From positions 19,009,501-19,073,500 of the forward strand of contig CM066740.1 of assembly GCA_033961575.1 (NCBI GenBank): 64,000 bases of DNA, in the 5' to 3' direction. Position numbers and translations under genes: made by a program. The notes beneath the pieces were generated by a model. The model searched no databases, was not told where the DNA came from, and saw nothing but the letters and a program-made list of their open reading frames with translations. This DNA comes from Aselliscus stoliczkanus. Its lineage: Eukaryota > Chordata > Mammalia > Chiroptera > Hipposideridae. Below, one piece after another: positions 22,487 to 34,420 of this stretch (position 1 is its first letter; every line of letters starts with the position of its first letter).

Positions 22487-22927
22487 TAATTATTTAGTTC
22501 CAGCTGACTGGTTTTCACTGGCATAACAATGGTAGTTGTTTGTGTAAAAAACTCATAATGAAAATTTGAGGGATGTTGAGTTTGTCCTGCCTCAGATTCT
22601 TCCTGCAGCTGGAAACTGGGGGGAAATGAAAAGGGAGAAAAGACCAAGGGAGGGGAGGCAGAGGGGCATACTTGAATATGAGGGGCCCTTACAGCGCTAT
22701 TTTTTACTAAGAAATTATTATTTTGAAAGCCTCTTCAAACCTAATATTGGTAAATCAGTCATTTTTTAATGGGTTTTAGGAAATTGATCTAGAACCAAAC
22801 AAGTATTAACAAAGACTGTTGAGGGGTTTGTGTTTTCTCTTGTTGGAAAGCCATTGAGCCTTCCATTTTGGTTTTATCAAACTGGAATAAAGTCGGGCCC
22901 TAAGACAGTGAGCAACAGCAATTCATT
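22487..22927. other. unassigned non-coding stretch
   Basis: No repeat, exon or RNA gene seen. Confidence 0.45.
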
Positions 22928-22942
22928 TGTATGTACATTCTT

Positions 22943-23395
22943 TTTTTCTTGTTAAAGATTTTATTGGGGAATTGGGGGAGGGGAACAGCGTTGGGGAATT
23001 GGGGAAGGGGAACAGACAAGTTGCTGTCTTTCTGTTGGTCAGTCTAGTTGCGGAGGACATTGCTTCACTGGCCCATGTTGGTATCGTCATTGCGCTCCTC
23101 CCGGATGAGGCAGATCGATCGCCGGCCTCTGGATGGTCGCTCACCGACCATGGCTATGGGCAGCTCAGGCTGGCTGCCAGCCACTCACGCTGGCTGCAGG
23201 CCACTCACTGTAGCCTATGGCAGCCCACTGCAGCAGGGGCTGCAGCCTACACTGTCACGGAGGCTCGCACAGCCCAGGTCCAGGTGGAGCTGTAGCTGTA
23301 GAGGGCAGTGTCACTGGCCCTCATATGTGGGATCCAAAACGGGGCTGCTGGCATCCCAAAACCAGCTCTTAACCAATGCGCCACTCAGCCGGCCC
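22943..23395 (-). mobile_element. long composite bat SINE, antisense, with TSD
   Basis: Same type as 20488-20934, inverted: tail TAAAGATTTTATTGGGGAAT at the left, body with CTGGCTGCCAGCCACTCACG, head CCACTCAGCCGGCCC at the right. TGTATGTACATTCTT occurs at 22928-22942 and 23396-23410, a perfect 15-bp TSD. Open frames of 122 and 126 codons across it are chance frames in GC-rich SINE sequence. Confidence 0.95.
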
Positions 23396-23410
23396 TGTAT
23401 GTACATTCTT

Positions 23411-25223
23411 AACCTTTTCTATCCTTAACCGACATAAGGATCAGGAAAGTAACAAGGAAACATTCATTCCTAAGTACATTTCTAAAACAGAAACATGTGG
23501 CTTTCAGGGTCTTCTTTTGATAGTTAAGGTTTATACTGTTTATTTCTTAAAACTTTTCAGAGTTATCCTGCCTTCCCATCATTTACTTTTGACTCTCAGA
23601 TGAGTTTGGACTCTGGTTTCATTGTCTGTGAAATGATTTTTAATGGTGATACTCAGAGGGGCTTCTTTCCTCTGAATGCTATTAGTGACCTAACAGGAAA
23701 GGGCGTGATTTAACTTGCTAGCTAAATGCATAACTGTAGCCCTGCAGAATAGATGAAGAAAGCATATGCTACAAGCTGGTATTCATGTGACCTTTAACAT
23801 CTTAGTGATATATGGTTGCTGTGAACATAACTGAACTATAATCAAGAGAAAAGAATTCATCTTCTCTCTTCAAAGCATCATACTCCTAAAAGCATTCTCT
23901 CATCCAATTTGTTAACAGTAAGAGCTTAACAGTAAGAACTTGCAAAAGGACGACAGAATGAAAGACTTTCAATGTATTTTGCCAAAGGGAAATTTACCAT
24001 CTGCCTGTCTTCATGAATCACGTATGCTGAGAATAATATTTTAGAAGATCCTGACAACAAGATGCAGTAATTTGTAAATGAATATTACTGATGCTGCCCT
24101 TTTTTAAAGCAATCTGTGGAATAAATCAGTAGAGCAATCTATAGGATTACAAATCAAAGACTTGAAACAGGAGAATAATAAACTATGTTATTGGCTTCTT
24201 GTAATTGTAATAAAGATCCCAAATCTTTAAAACGTAATTACTTTCATTCAAATTTCACTGTTCCCATAAGTATCTTCTCAGTGTGCCCCCCGAGATAGGT
24301 AGGATAGGAAAATACATCATTAAGCCAAGACTACAATAAAATCTTATTGGCAAACATTGTCAGACATGCAATTAACGATGATAGAAATGTGTCATTGACT
24401 GGTCTGATTTCTCAGAGAGCATTCCCTATGGCACAAATCTTAAAGGTGTTACCAGTGGAAGACTTCAATTTTTGATGTGTAAAGTTAACTCAAAAGACAT
24501 TTGTTTAACTTTTGGAAAACAGCAAAATATAATTTAAAATTATGAAAATTTAGTTGGGGATTTGGCAATCACCAAGTATTTTCTAGCAGTGATCTAATAC
24601 ATGTTCTTGCTTTATATGTCATAAATTTAGAATGAAGGCTATTCACAGTTGATGAAAATTAGGAAATAGGTAACCTCTCTTAAAAATCAGTTTGGAAGGA
24701 GTATTAATGAAAATGGAAGAAAAGAAGGGCTCTACAGACAGTGACAATTCTCCTATCATAAATCAGGTGATTTAAGCCTCATTGTATGTGGGCTGAGAAC
24801 CCAGATTTTCTCTCCTTTCACTATGTCAGAAGTGGTACTGTTACTGCCACTTCTTTGTTGACTAATTAGTAAAGGATCTTAAAGAAGCCTTTCTAATGAA
24901 AGAGGGGTTACAAAAAAGGAACATCTGTGGTCACTGAGGAGAAGGACCATGACCATTGCCATTTCCCAAAACAAGAAGTAAATATTTTTCTTCTATGAAA
25001 ATTGAGTAAGAAGAAAGCTTCTGCAAGGAAAACTATACATCCTGTCAATATTTATGCATGTTTCTTTTCTAATTTCATTCTTCCAAAAGGGTAAGTTTTT
25101 TTCAGAGTGACAGTATAGTGATTGTATTTATCTTCTGGATCTGGCAAAGTCCTGCAGTTTCATAATTATAACTGTAATATAGGGTAGAATATATGGTGTA
25201 TACTTATATATTGTATATAATTA
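23411..25223. other. unassigned non-coding stretch
   Basis: About 1.8 kb with no repeat I can name and no exon-like frame. It is one of the longest repeat-poor segments, so any conserved regulatory sequence would stand out here in an alignment. Confidence 0.45.
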
Positions 25224-25225
25224 TA

Positions 25226-26551
25226 TTGGGTTGTCAGAAAAGTCATGATGCATGTTTGCAACAGATGGCACTAGTTCATTTTTGGAAGTACTAGAGTCAT
25301 TCGCATCTATGTTATCACTATGTCATTTGACAGCTGACAGTTCTAGCTTCACTCTAAAAAAAAAAATTGAGTGATTTGGTTGAGTTTTGGAGATTTTTAC
25401 AAGATGAAGATGGAAGACCAAACTGTACATCTTTGCCATATTTTACTGTTTTACTTCCATAAATGGAAGAATGCACATCAATCTTGTGAAAAGTTGCATA
25501 AAGTTTACGGTGACAATGCTCTACAAGAATGTCAGTGCCAACGATGGTTCACAAAATTCCGTGCTGGTGATTTTGATCTCAATGACACTCCTTGGTCAGG
25601 GAGGCCCACCGAAGTTGATGACGACAAAATAAAGACATTGATCGAGTCAAACCCACGTTATGTGACAAGAGAGATTGCAGAAACATTGAACATCCATCAT
25701 TCAAGTGTTCACGACTACCTGAAGAAGCTGGGATACATAAGCAAGCTCGATACTTGGGTTCTGCATGAACTCAAAGAAGTTCATTTGATGGCATGTATAA
25801 ACATCTGCAATATGCTCATTAAAAGTGAGGAAAACAATCCTTATTTAAAGCGACTGATAACTGGTAATGAGAAGTGGATTGTTTACAACAATGTGGTGGG
25901 CAAATGGTCTTGGTCCCAACATGATGATTCACCTCAAATGACATCGAAAGCAGACATTTATCAGAGGTAGGTTATGCTTTCAGTGTAGTGGGATTTAAAA
26001 GGTGTTGTGTTTTTCAAGGTCCTACCAAGGAACCAAACAATTAATTCGAATGTGTATTGTTGGCAATTGGACAGTTTGAATGAACCCATCATCCAGAAAT
26101 GTCCAGAGCTTGTTAATTCTAAAGGAGTTGTGTTCCATCGCAACAATGCGAGACCACACACACGTTTGATCACCTGTCAAAAATTATTGGAGCTTGGATG
26201 GGGTGTGTTGCCACACCCACCATACTCAACTGAACTTGCTCAGTCAGACTTCCACTTGTGCCGTCAGACTTCCACTTGTGCCGTCAGACTTTCACTTGTT
26301 TGGCTTTCTTCAAAACTCCTTGCATGGTATAATGTTCAATTCAAATGAGGCTGTAAATCAGCACCTTGTTCAGTTTTTCGCAATGAAAGACAGGTCCTTC
26401 TATGAACTAGGAATTATGAAGCTCGCTGAAGCATGGCAAAAGATTATCGAACAAAACGGGCAACATATCATTGATTAATCTTTGTTCTTTATATAAACAA
26501 ATGACTTTTGAAAAACAGACAAAATACGTCATGACTTTTCCGACAACCCAA
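25226..26551 (+). mobile_element. full-length mariner transposon (1326 bp)
   Basis: The left TIR begins TTGGGTTGTCAGAAAAGTCA and the right end is the inverse, TGACTTTTCCGACAACCCAA, differing at one position. TA dinucleotides lie directly outside both ends (25224-25225 and 26552-26553), the standard mariner target duplication. The length and single-gene layout are those of a complete mariner. The transposase inside is broken (see the pseudogene at 25404). The same TIRs bound the 79-bp and 78-bp MITEs at 40459 and 59767. Confidence 0.97.
25404..26478 (+). pseudogene. inactive mariner transposase
   Basis: Mariner transposase binds the TIRs with an N-terminal helix-turn-helix pair and cuts and joins DNA with a DD34D catalytic domain. 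The N-terminus reads MKMEDQTVHLCHILLFYFHK, with EIAETLNIHHSSVHDYLKKL as the second helix-turn-helix. The linker block WVLHELKEVHL, and VVFHRNNARPHT and HPPYSTELAQSDFHL in the catalytic core, are clear. The breaks are TAG at 25968-25970, TAG at 25986-25988 where the family has Trp, and a 20-bp unit present three times (26243-26302) that shifts the frame. The first and second catalytic Asp positions are Asn (codons 25866-25868 and 26142-26144), while the third is Asp (26247-26249). I chose ATG 25404 because the family similarity starts there; ATG 25410 is equally possible. The spacing between the catalytic positions, 92 and 35 codons, fits the family. Confidence 0.96.
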
Positions 26552-26553
26552 TA

Positions 26554-27959
26554 GTTTCTTTCTGAAAATCATCATTTGTATGACAATTAAGTGATACTTT
26601 GAGAGCTGCTCTCTATTTTCTTAGTCCCTTGAGGTACGCTTTCAAGTGATTTTTTAAAAAGTACATTCTCATTTTAGCTTTTTTTTTTTTCCCCAAAATG
26701 TTAACTTTCAGGTGGAAAGATACATAATAGCATCTGAATGTGAAATTGAAATGGTATGAATACCAAGCTTATAGAAATCCCAAAAGGTGTCAGTTCCTGT
26801 GGAAGCTTTTTGCTTTTTTTTCTGAGATCTAAATAGTACTAGATGAATGTTTTGGAAGCTTCCCCCCAAAAAAAGGTTGGGATGGGAGAAGTAACTGTCC
26901 CCACAGAAGAATGTAACTATCAAGCTATCATCTGACGTAATTTTTTTTTAATTGTAGGAACAACTGTAGGCAGAGGAAATCCAAATATTTTACTAATTAT
27001 TTTTATTTTGCTTATTTCCGGTGAGTGTAGAAATATGGTCACAATATTCACTGAAGAACTCAAACATATGTGAGCTGTAGACTAAATCCTCAGCCTGGTG
27101 AATTATTTATGCTTATCTAAATCAGCAATGACAAGGAATAAAGATTAAATACAGAAGAAAGACTACTTGGGGATTAATCTGGCATATGACAAGTATATGA
27201 AGAAAAGGCGAGGAAAGGGCAATGTGAAGAAGTTGTGACCCAATATGTTGTAGTAAATTACAGGCTATTTATGATTTTGACATTAGAAGGCATGACAAAT
27301 TGTTCTATTTTATACTTTAAAAATCTGCATAAGTGTTTCAGGGTAATAAAATTGGATTCTTATTTGAGTCCATGTAATAATAAACTGTATCTTACTCAGT
27401 AGTACCATAGGACACAATATTTGAAGTTTAAGTTAAGCACAAAGTAATATTTTGATGAAGCCGTAATAAAACTTAAAGGAAAATTAAGTGAATATTTGAT
27501 AGTTTTTCTGACCTTGAGGGAGGAGAGGGCAATATATACATAAATGCAAAGGAAGAAACCCCAAAGGGAAATATTAATGATTTGGCAACATAAAATCTTA
27601 CACCTGTTACATGTCAAAAGACATTATAAGTAAACTTAAAAGCAAATGACTAATTGGGGGAAAAAGAATATACAAATATGAGCTCAAAATGACCTCCACT
27701 GATGTAACCTGGTCAATTTGTTTACAGACTCCTCTATGTAAGAAGAGGGTGCCTATTAAAAGAAGTTGACATCATCAGAGGGTGAGCCAAAAACCCGATT
27801 ATTTGATTACTGGCCATCCTCCTTGCAGCTATAATCACACAAGACACAAATATTTTTATAGCATATCTACCCATGGTTACTGTCACCAATTCTCCAACTA
27901 TGTTTTCTCCCGGTCTCTATTCATCTGGACCTTTAGCCACTTGCCAATGCTATATTCCA
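26554..27959. other. unassigned non-coding stretch
   Basis: AT-rich, with a T-run at 26679-26692. No gene or named repeat recognised. Confidence 0.45.
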
Positions 27960-28607
27960 TATATTTTGATATTTTATGTTTTTATTTTCCTCTAGTTTAA
28001 GACATTTTCTAATTTCCCTTGTGATTTCCTTTTTGGCCATGAGTTATTTAGAAATATATTATTTAATTTTTTATTTGGCGGGGGTTGGGTGGGTGGATTT
28101 TCCAAATGTCTTTCTGTTGCTGATTCCTAATTTAATTCTGTTGTGATTGGAGAGCATATTTTGTATGATATCCGTTGTTTTAAATGTATTGGGACTTTTT
28201 CTTTTTGCAGCTTACCACATGGTCTGTCCCAGGGAATGTTCATGTGTGCTTGCAAACAATGTGAATTCTATTGTTGCATGGCATGTGCTACATATATCAA
28301 AAGGTCAAATTGTTTGATAGTGTTATTTAAGTCTCTTACACCCTTACTGATATTATTTCTAGCTGTCCTCTCAATTACTGGAAATGAGTTTAAAACATCC
28401 AACTACACTTGTTAAATTGCCTGTTTCACCTTTGAATTCTGTAACTTTTTGCTTTATGGATTTTGGAGCTCTGTTGTTATGCACATAAACATCTATCATT
28501 TCTATATCTTTCTGAGGTATTGATTGTTTATCATTTTCAAATGTCCTTCTTTGTCTCTAGTCATATTACTTGTCTTAAAGCCTGTTTTTTATGATATAGC
28601 TACTTCT

Positions 28608-28717
28608 TTTTTTTTTTTTTTGAGAGCAGTGTCACTGGCCCTCATATGTGGGACTCGAACTGGAGCCTCTGGTTTCCTAAGCCAGCGCTTAACCACCATG
28701 CCACTCGGCATGGCCCA
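28608..28717 (-). mobile_element. short tRNA-derived bat SINE, antisense, with TSD
   Basis: T-run, then GAGAGCAGTGTCACTGGCCC, B-box inverse, GCCAGCGCTTAACCACC and CCACTCGGCATGGCCC. CTACTTCT flanks both sides (28600-28607 and 28718-28725). It interrupts the old L1, so it is younger. Confidence 0.94.
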
Positions 28718-28983
28718 CTACTTCTGTTCTTTTATGGATATTGTTGCATGGTATAACTATTTTCATCCTTTCATTTTCAACTTATTTGTATCTTTGAATC
28801 TGCTGATGTCGCTTGTAAATAGTGTATAGTGGGATTTCTGTTTTTAGTCCAGTCTGACAATCACTGCCTTTTGATTAGCCCAAATTTAATGTAATTATTT
28901 GATATGATTGAATGGATACCTGCACTTTTACTATTGTTTTGTACATATCTCATATCATTTTGTTATTTTGTTTCTCTGTAATT

Positions 28984-29017
28984 TGTGTGTGTGCGTTTGT
29001 GTGTGTGTGTGTGTGTT
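28984..29017 (+). repeat. (TG)n microsatellite
   Basis: TG array with a GCGTTT interruption. Confidence 0.93.
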
Positions 29018-29731
29018 ATTCTATGCATTAACATATGTGACTTTATCTTATCACAATTAATTTTAGCTTAGTTCCAATAAATACACTCAGTAAATATACT
29101 TTATTCAGTAAACACAGTAAATTTCTTTCAATATAATTTCATTAACTTTTCTAACCTTTGTCTTATTATTGTCATATATATTAATATTACAGATTTACTT
29201 GTTATAAGTCATATAGTTATTGCTTTATACAATCTTTTGTTTTTAAAACTATAAGTAGAAAAGAGAATATGTATACATACAGGCTTTTTTAAAAAATTGA
29301 TATACATATTTACAATTTCTGGTGCTCTTGAGTTACCATCTGGTGTCATTTCCTTTTGGTCTGAAAGTCATCTTTTAGTATTTCTTGTAGGAAAGATCAA
29401 TAAATTCTCTCAGATTTTCTCTATTGTAATGTTTTTATTTTATCTTCATCTCTAAGGATAATCTCACTTGATATAGAATTCTTGGTTGACACTGTGTTTT
29501 CTTGTCAGGACTTTGATTTGCGATTCAACTGTCTTCTGACTTACATTATTTACGATGAGAAATCACCTGTTAATTGTATTGTTTCCTGCATGTGATGCAT
29601 CATCTTATTCTTGCTGCTTTTAACATTTTCTCTGTTTTTCACCTGTTTGACATGCCATGTCTGTGTTAAACTCTCTTTGTGTTTATCCTTCTTTAGACTC
29701 ATTGGGCTTCTGAGATCTGTATGTTGATTTT

Positions 29732-29836
29732 TTTTTTTTTTTTGAGGGCAGTGTCACTGGCCCTCATATGTGGGACCCAAACCAGGTCCACTGGCTTTCC
29801 AAGCCAGCGCTTAACCACCGCGCCACTCGGCTGGCC
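29732..29836 (-). mobile_element. short tRNA-derived bat SINE, antisense, with TSD
   Basis: T-run, GAGGGCAGTGTCACTGGCCC, AAGCCAGCGCTTAACCACCG and CCACTCGGCTGGCC. CTGTATGTTGATTTT at the left and CTGTATGTTAATTTT at the right form the TSD, with one difference. Confidence 0.94.
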
Positions 29837-30189
29837 CTGTATGTTAATTTTTTTTTTTCCCCCCAGCAAATTAGGGAGTTCTCAGCCATTATTTCTTCAG
29901 ATATGTTTTCAAAATTTTTTTCTCTTTCTTGGACTTTTGTTATATGTATGTTGGAATGCTTTATAATCCCTAAGATCTCTGAGACCTTAGTTTTCTTGCT
30001 TTGTTTAGGTTGGATAATTCCTATTGATCTATCTTAAAGGTCACTTATTTTTTCTCCTAACATTTCAAATCTGTGGTCAAACTCATCTAGTGAATTTTTA
30101 AATTTCAGTTATTGTATTTTTCAACTATTGAATTTTCATATGGTTTTTCAGCATTTTTTTTCTTAATTTTTTTTTTTGTTTTTGTTTTT

Positions 30190-30262
30190 TAATTCTTAAC
30201 CAGGTGGTCAATAGGAAGCTGCTGAATGACTTTAAGGAGGATAGTGACATGATCCAATTCAC
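30190..30262 (-). repeat. fragment of the ancient L2-like repeat
   Basis: AATAGGAAGCTGCTGAATGA, then AGTGACATGATCCAATTC, is a short block of the same old family as 19701-20070. Confidence 0.3.
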
Positions 30263-30269
30263 ATATTTC

Positions 30270-30272
30270 ATT

Positions 30273-30330
<58 letters not shown>

Positions 30331-30361
30331 TTTTTCTATCTTTCTTTCTCTTTCTTTTTTT
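30270..30361 (+). repeat. (TTTC)n microsatellite
   Basis: Pure TTTC units to about 30328, then degenerate pyrimidine-rich units. Confidence 0.96.
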
Positions 30362-31384
30362 TAAACCCTACTGAACTGTGAAGTATAACCAGCTCCTGTA
30401 GCATCTGTTTTGTTGTAGGGAAAGTACAGTCCCTTTTTGTAGTTTCTACTTATTGAGATTTCCATTCACTAGTTTATTGTCATCATATTTCCCTTCAGTA
30501 CTTTGAACATATTTACAATAGCTGCATTGAAGTATATAGTATATGTCTGATAATTCCAGAATCTGCACTTACTCAGGGTCAATTTCTATTGATTCCCCCA
30601 CGTCACCCACCAGGTATAGGTTACATCTTCCTATTTCTTTTCATGTCTAGCAATTTTGATTGAAAAGTGGACATTTTAGATAATATAGCTACTCTGAGCT
30701 GTGTAGCTATATTACACAGGGGGAGGGTGTGTTGTTGGTTGTTTTTAATAATGTGCCTGAACTTAAACTTCAGAATGTGTCTCTCCCATATTGTTCATCT
30801 CCTTATATTTTTTCAGTGTTTCTTTTTCTTTTTCCTTCTTTTTTTTTTTTTTTTAACCTTTCTTCCTAGAAGTCAGCACTATGGCAACATAATTTAGTGA
30901 GCCACTGATTTGGACAGAGTTGTACTTAAACATCTCAAGGCCATAATGCTTCTATCCTGTACTAAAGTGATCCTTGTGTGGACTGGGGAATAATTTCAAA
31001 CTTATAGTCAGTTCTCAACTCCTCCTTTGTTTGCACTTTATACCAGCCTCTCTCAAGTCTCTCTATGCACTGATAGTATCTCAGTGATCCAGGGATATGT
31101 GGAAGGCTTATCTAAAGCTATCTTATGGCTCTCTTATTTCCAGATGTCCCTGTTAAGTTTTCTGCCTAGTAAACCACTCAACCCAACTAGAACTGCAATC
31201 TTGATCTAGCAAACCTGTGGGTATTTTTCCTGTTCGTTCCAATCCCGTACCATCACTTTTAGCTGAAAAATCCATGATATTTTTGTCTTTTACTCTAAAT
31301 CAAGTCCATCCCTCTTTGGTAGCAAAGTTTCTGCTTTTTACAGCCTGCCCCAGGCAGGTAATGTTGCATTTTTGTCAACCAAGC

Positions 31385-31685
31385 CAGTCACAAAAGATGA
31401 CACACAATAGATTCCATTCATATGAAAGCCTAGAATAGGGAAGTCTACAGATGTAAAGTAGATAATGGTTGCTTAGGGCTGGGAAGGGGTTGAAGTATGG
31501 AGTGGTGGTGGTGAGGAGTGATAGTCAAAAGGTACAGAGTTACTTTTTGAGATGATGAAAATATTCAAAACTTGTAGTGATAGCTGCACATATCTGTGAA
31601 CATACTAAAAACAGTGAACTGGTTATTTTAAATGTATGAATTCTTGGTATGTAAATTGTATTTCAATAAAGATGTTTAAAAATAA
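31385..31685 (+). mobile_element. old L1 3' end
   Basis: TTCCATTCATATGAAAGCCT, then GGTTGCTTAGGGCTGG, AGTGAACTGGTTATTTTAAA and GTATTTCAATAAAGATGTTT form the usual 3' end of old mammalian L1, with an A-rich tail. Confidence 0.75.
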
Positions 31686-33257
31686 AAAGGATGAACATCG
31701 AGTTGTGGCCAGGAGCTATATAAGACAAAAGTAGCATAATCAGAACACAGAACCCAATCAGGCAGTGAAGAAATTTGCAAGATCCAAATAAGGGCTACAG
31801 GAAATTATCTACAAACTGAATAAAAATATAGAATTCTGTTAACAGATATCCGGTGGTAAAACTAAAAGAGATTATGAATGAATAAATGAAAGAGTGAATG
31901 AATTACAAGTGGTATAAAAACTCAGGAGGCAAAGGTTATTAAGCTGAATTCCAACCATATGGTATAAACTTGGGGTCCCTTGCGGATACAATGATCTTTA
32001 AAGACAGCTTATTGTATTCATGTGACTTAGATAAAAGCATCCTAAACTTAATCCTTGGTACCCTGTTTTGGTCTTAGATCTCTCGCTGATGAGTAACCAT
32101 AACTAACGTTCTCTGTGTTCTATGGGAAATGTGTATTCTTAATTAAATGACCTTCCATTCAGAGAAGATAAATAAGTATAGAGATAATAGAATATAGTGT
32201 GAGATCTTTGTACTAAAGTTTAAAAAATCTGGGTGGCAATAGTTTGAAGATGTTTTAAAAGTCTTATCTATTTGAAGCAAAAGGTATAAGAAATTTTTAT
32301 TAAGCATTTAAATAGTATCAGAATGTTTGAGACAACTTGAAATTTTTATTTGTAAGTTTAATTTACTATATTTAGAAGAGGAAGATTTGCTTGTTTTGTT
32401 ATAAGTTTATCTTAAATATCTGCACTACTTAAAATGTTCAAACTAAATACAGTTCAACATATATAACTAATTTAATTAAGGTTAGAAATGGAGCTTATTC
32501 TATAATGGACTTTTTACATCACAGCAGCAGTGATGTAAATAGGTAAGAAAGATTACTAGCTGTAGATGAGTTCATAATTAAGGCAGACTGTCCATACATT
32601 TCATGAGTGGAATTTGAGAAGCTGCAGAAAGAATGATTTGTTGCAGTTAGTATTTTAGTACTGATACAGAAGAAAATGATCAATTAGAGTATCAGGAGGA
32701 GGCCATATTATATATAACAGAGGAAGACAGCACAGTAAGAAAAGGGAGAAAACTGAGACGTGGATAAACTTAACCTGAACTACTTACTCATGGCTAAGAG
32801 CTATACCAATGTACTGGAGAGAGAGTTAAATCTAACTTCCCCATCGTGCCCTATTACACATGCCTGTATCATAACTGTGTATAGTTTATTCAAGGTGTTG
32901 TTTTAGATTTTATTATTACTTTATTAGACCTTTAAGGGCCTGGACAAAAGAAAGCTTTAAAATACTTAAAGTTCATTACACTTTTGTGATTGGGTAGAGC
33001 TTAGCAACATATTCTATCTTAGCATATAGAATTTCTTCTTTAATTGGGAGTAATTTCATTAGGGTGAATCAGAGTAACATCTTTATAACCTTGATGAAAT
33101 GAGATTTCAATTCAGCCCCAATGAAGTGTTGGGGTATCAGATTCAGGATCCTGGGTTTTTTTGTTTTGTTTTGTTTTGTTGTGCTTTTTTTTTTTTTTTA
33201 ACTGTTTAGGGCATGATGCTTAACACTGTGACCCATATTTTTAATCTTAAGAAAAGA
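31686..33257. other. unassigned non-coding stretch
   Basis: No gene or named repeat recognised. (TTTTG)n lies at 33157-33180, followed by a T-run. Confidence 0.45.
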
Positions 33258-33478
33258 GAGGCAAGGATCAGGATGATGAAGAGCCCGGGCTTGGGCAAGT
33301 CAACTGGTTTCTCTCAACCTCAGCATCTACATTTGCAAAGCGAGAGCAATAATATACCCTGCCTCATGAGATTATTATGATGACTAAATGGTCCAAGACT
33401 TTTGTTTTTAAAGTACTTAGTAAAATGCCTGTATATAGTAAACACTAGATAAAGATTAATTATCATTAAAGAAAACAA
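33258..33478 (+). repeat. MIR SINE
   Basis: GCCCGGGCTTGGGCAAGTCA, TTCTCTCAACCTCAGCATCT and TAGTAAAATGCCTGTATATA follow the MIR layout. Confidence 0.75.
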
Positions 33479-33592
33479 AAGTATGCTTTAGTAAATGTTT
33501 AGAGAATTCATTATTATCATTGTATGTGTTAATTTGCATGGTCTTTCATTTGTCTTATGTAATTTTGATGTTAATTGTCTTTTTTTCTCAAG

Positions 33593-33690
33593 GATATAAA
33601 AAGTAATACATTGGAATACTATGGGACTGACCCAAAGATTGACCCAACAATAGAGTATTTGCTTCCAGAGGAGATTAAGATGAAGGAAAG
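33593..33690 (+). CDS. possible internal exon of an unidentified gene
   Basis: A strong acceptor-like tract (GTCTTTTTTTCTCAAG, ending at 33592) precedes a 98-base open stretch that reads DIKSNTLEYYGTDPKIDP, then TIEYLLPEEIKMKE, and stops at AAAG/GTGTTC (GT at 33691). The peptide is acidic and hydrophilic and is not from any repeat I know. The donor is weak at +4 and +5, and the frame stays open another 17 codons past it. I do not recognise a protein family. A frame of this length is not significant alone, so the support is only the combination of tract, frame and donor. Confidence 0.25.
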
Positions 33691-33850
33691 GTGTTCAAAA
33701 GTTGTCTTGAAATTGAGAAAAGTACTGTCTAAAACCTTTTAGATATTGCATATACTGTGATTTAACATCATGCCCTATGTAACACCCTCCATATCCTGAA
33801 ATTTCAGGCAGCATTCTAACCCTTGTTATACCACTTCTCAGCTATGTGAC

Positions 33851-34301
33851 TGGTATGGGTTGAATTGTGTCCCCCAGAAAAGATACCCTGAAGTCTGAAT
33901 CCATCAATACCTCACTATATGACCTAATTTGGAAATATGGTCATTGCAGATGTATTAGTTAAGATGAGGTCAAACTGAAGTAGGCTGGGCTCTTAATCCA
34001 ATATGGCAGGAGTCCTTATAAGAAGACAGCCATGTAAAGACACAGAGATACACAGTGAGAACGCTATGTGACGATGCTGGCTTGAGAGAAGGAGAATTGA
34101 AATGAGTACAACTACAAGCCTGGTGTTACCAGGAGCTAGGAAGAGACAAGACTTCCCCTACAGGTTTCAGATGAAGAATGGCCCTGCGTGACACCTTGAT
34201 TTCAGACTGTCAGCCTCCAGAACTGCAAGCAATGCATTCCCGTTGCCTTAAGCCACCAAGTTTGTGGCACTTTGCTACAGCAGCCCTAGGAAACCAACAC
34301 A
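33851..34301 (+). mobile_element. MaLR LTR (MST/MLT1 group)
   Basis: Begins TGGTATGGGTTGAATTGTGT and ends CACCAAGTTTGTGGCACTTT, GCAGCCCTAGGAAACCAACA. GTGAC before and GTAAC after may be the 5-bp target duplication. It sits 160 bp downstream of the candidate exon. Confidence 0.88.
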
Positions 34302-34420
34302 GTAACCTTGACCAATTTATACCTCTGAGTGCCTCAGTTCCCTCACCTTTAAAATAGGAATGACAAGTCTACTTACTTCATAGGGTTGAAGTAACCCATG
34401 AAAACAATCCAGTATGTTAA
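34302..34420 (+). repeat. MIR fragment
   Basis: GAGTGCCTCAGTTCCCTCAC, then TTTAAAATAGGAATGACA and TACTTCATAGGGTTG, matches the MIR 3' half. Confidence 0.75.

Larger units (their letters stand above)
27960..31370 (-). mobile_element. long old L1M relic, antisense, interrupted
   Basis: From left to right the antisense blocks run from ORF2-like (TTTCTAATTTCCCTTGTGAT, TTTGGCCATGAGTTATTTAG, ATGTCCTTCTTTGTCTCTAG) through an ORF1-like part (CTCATTGGGCTTCTGAGATC, AAATTTCAGTTATTGTATTT) to 5'UTR-like blocks (TGAAAAGTGGACATTTTAGA). This suggests a nearly complete but very old L1 in the minus direction. It is interrupted by SINEs at 28608 and 29732, and probably by another old repeat piece at 30190-30262. 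The limits, especially past 30960, are uncertain. Confidence 0.65.

Noticed and set aside
22927..23428. 122- and 126-codon frames as coding (similarly 20510-20946, 50010-50911)
   Set aside because: They lie within composite SINEs, whose GC-rich body leaves long chance frames in several phases.
25404..26478. Domesticated transposase gene
   Set aside because: Two in-frame stops, a frameshift and two lost catalytic residues, with intact TIRs and no fused host exon; a dead transposon explains it.
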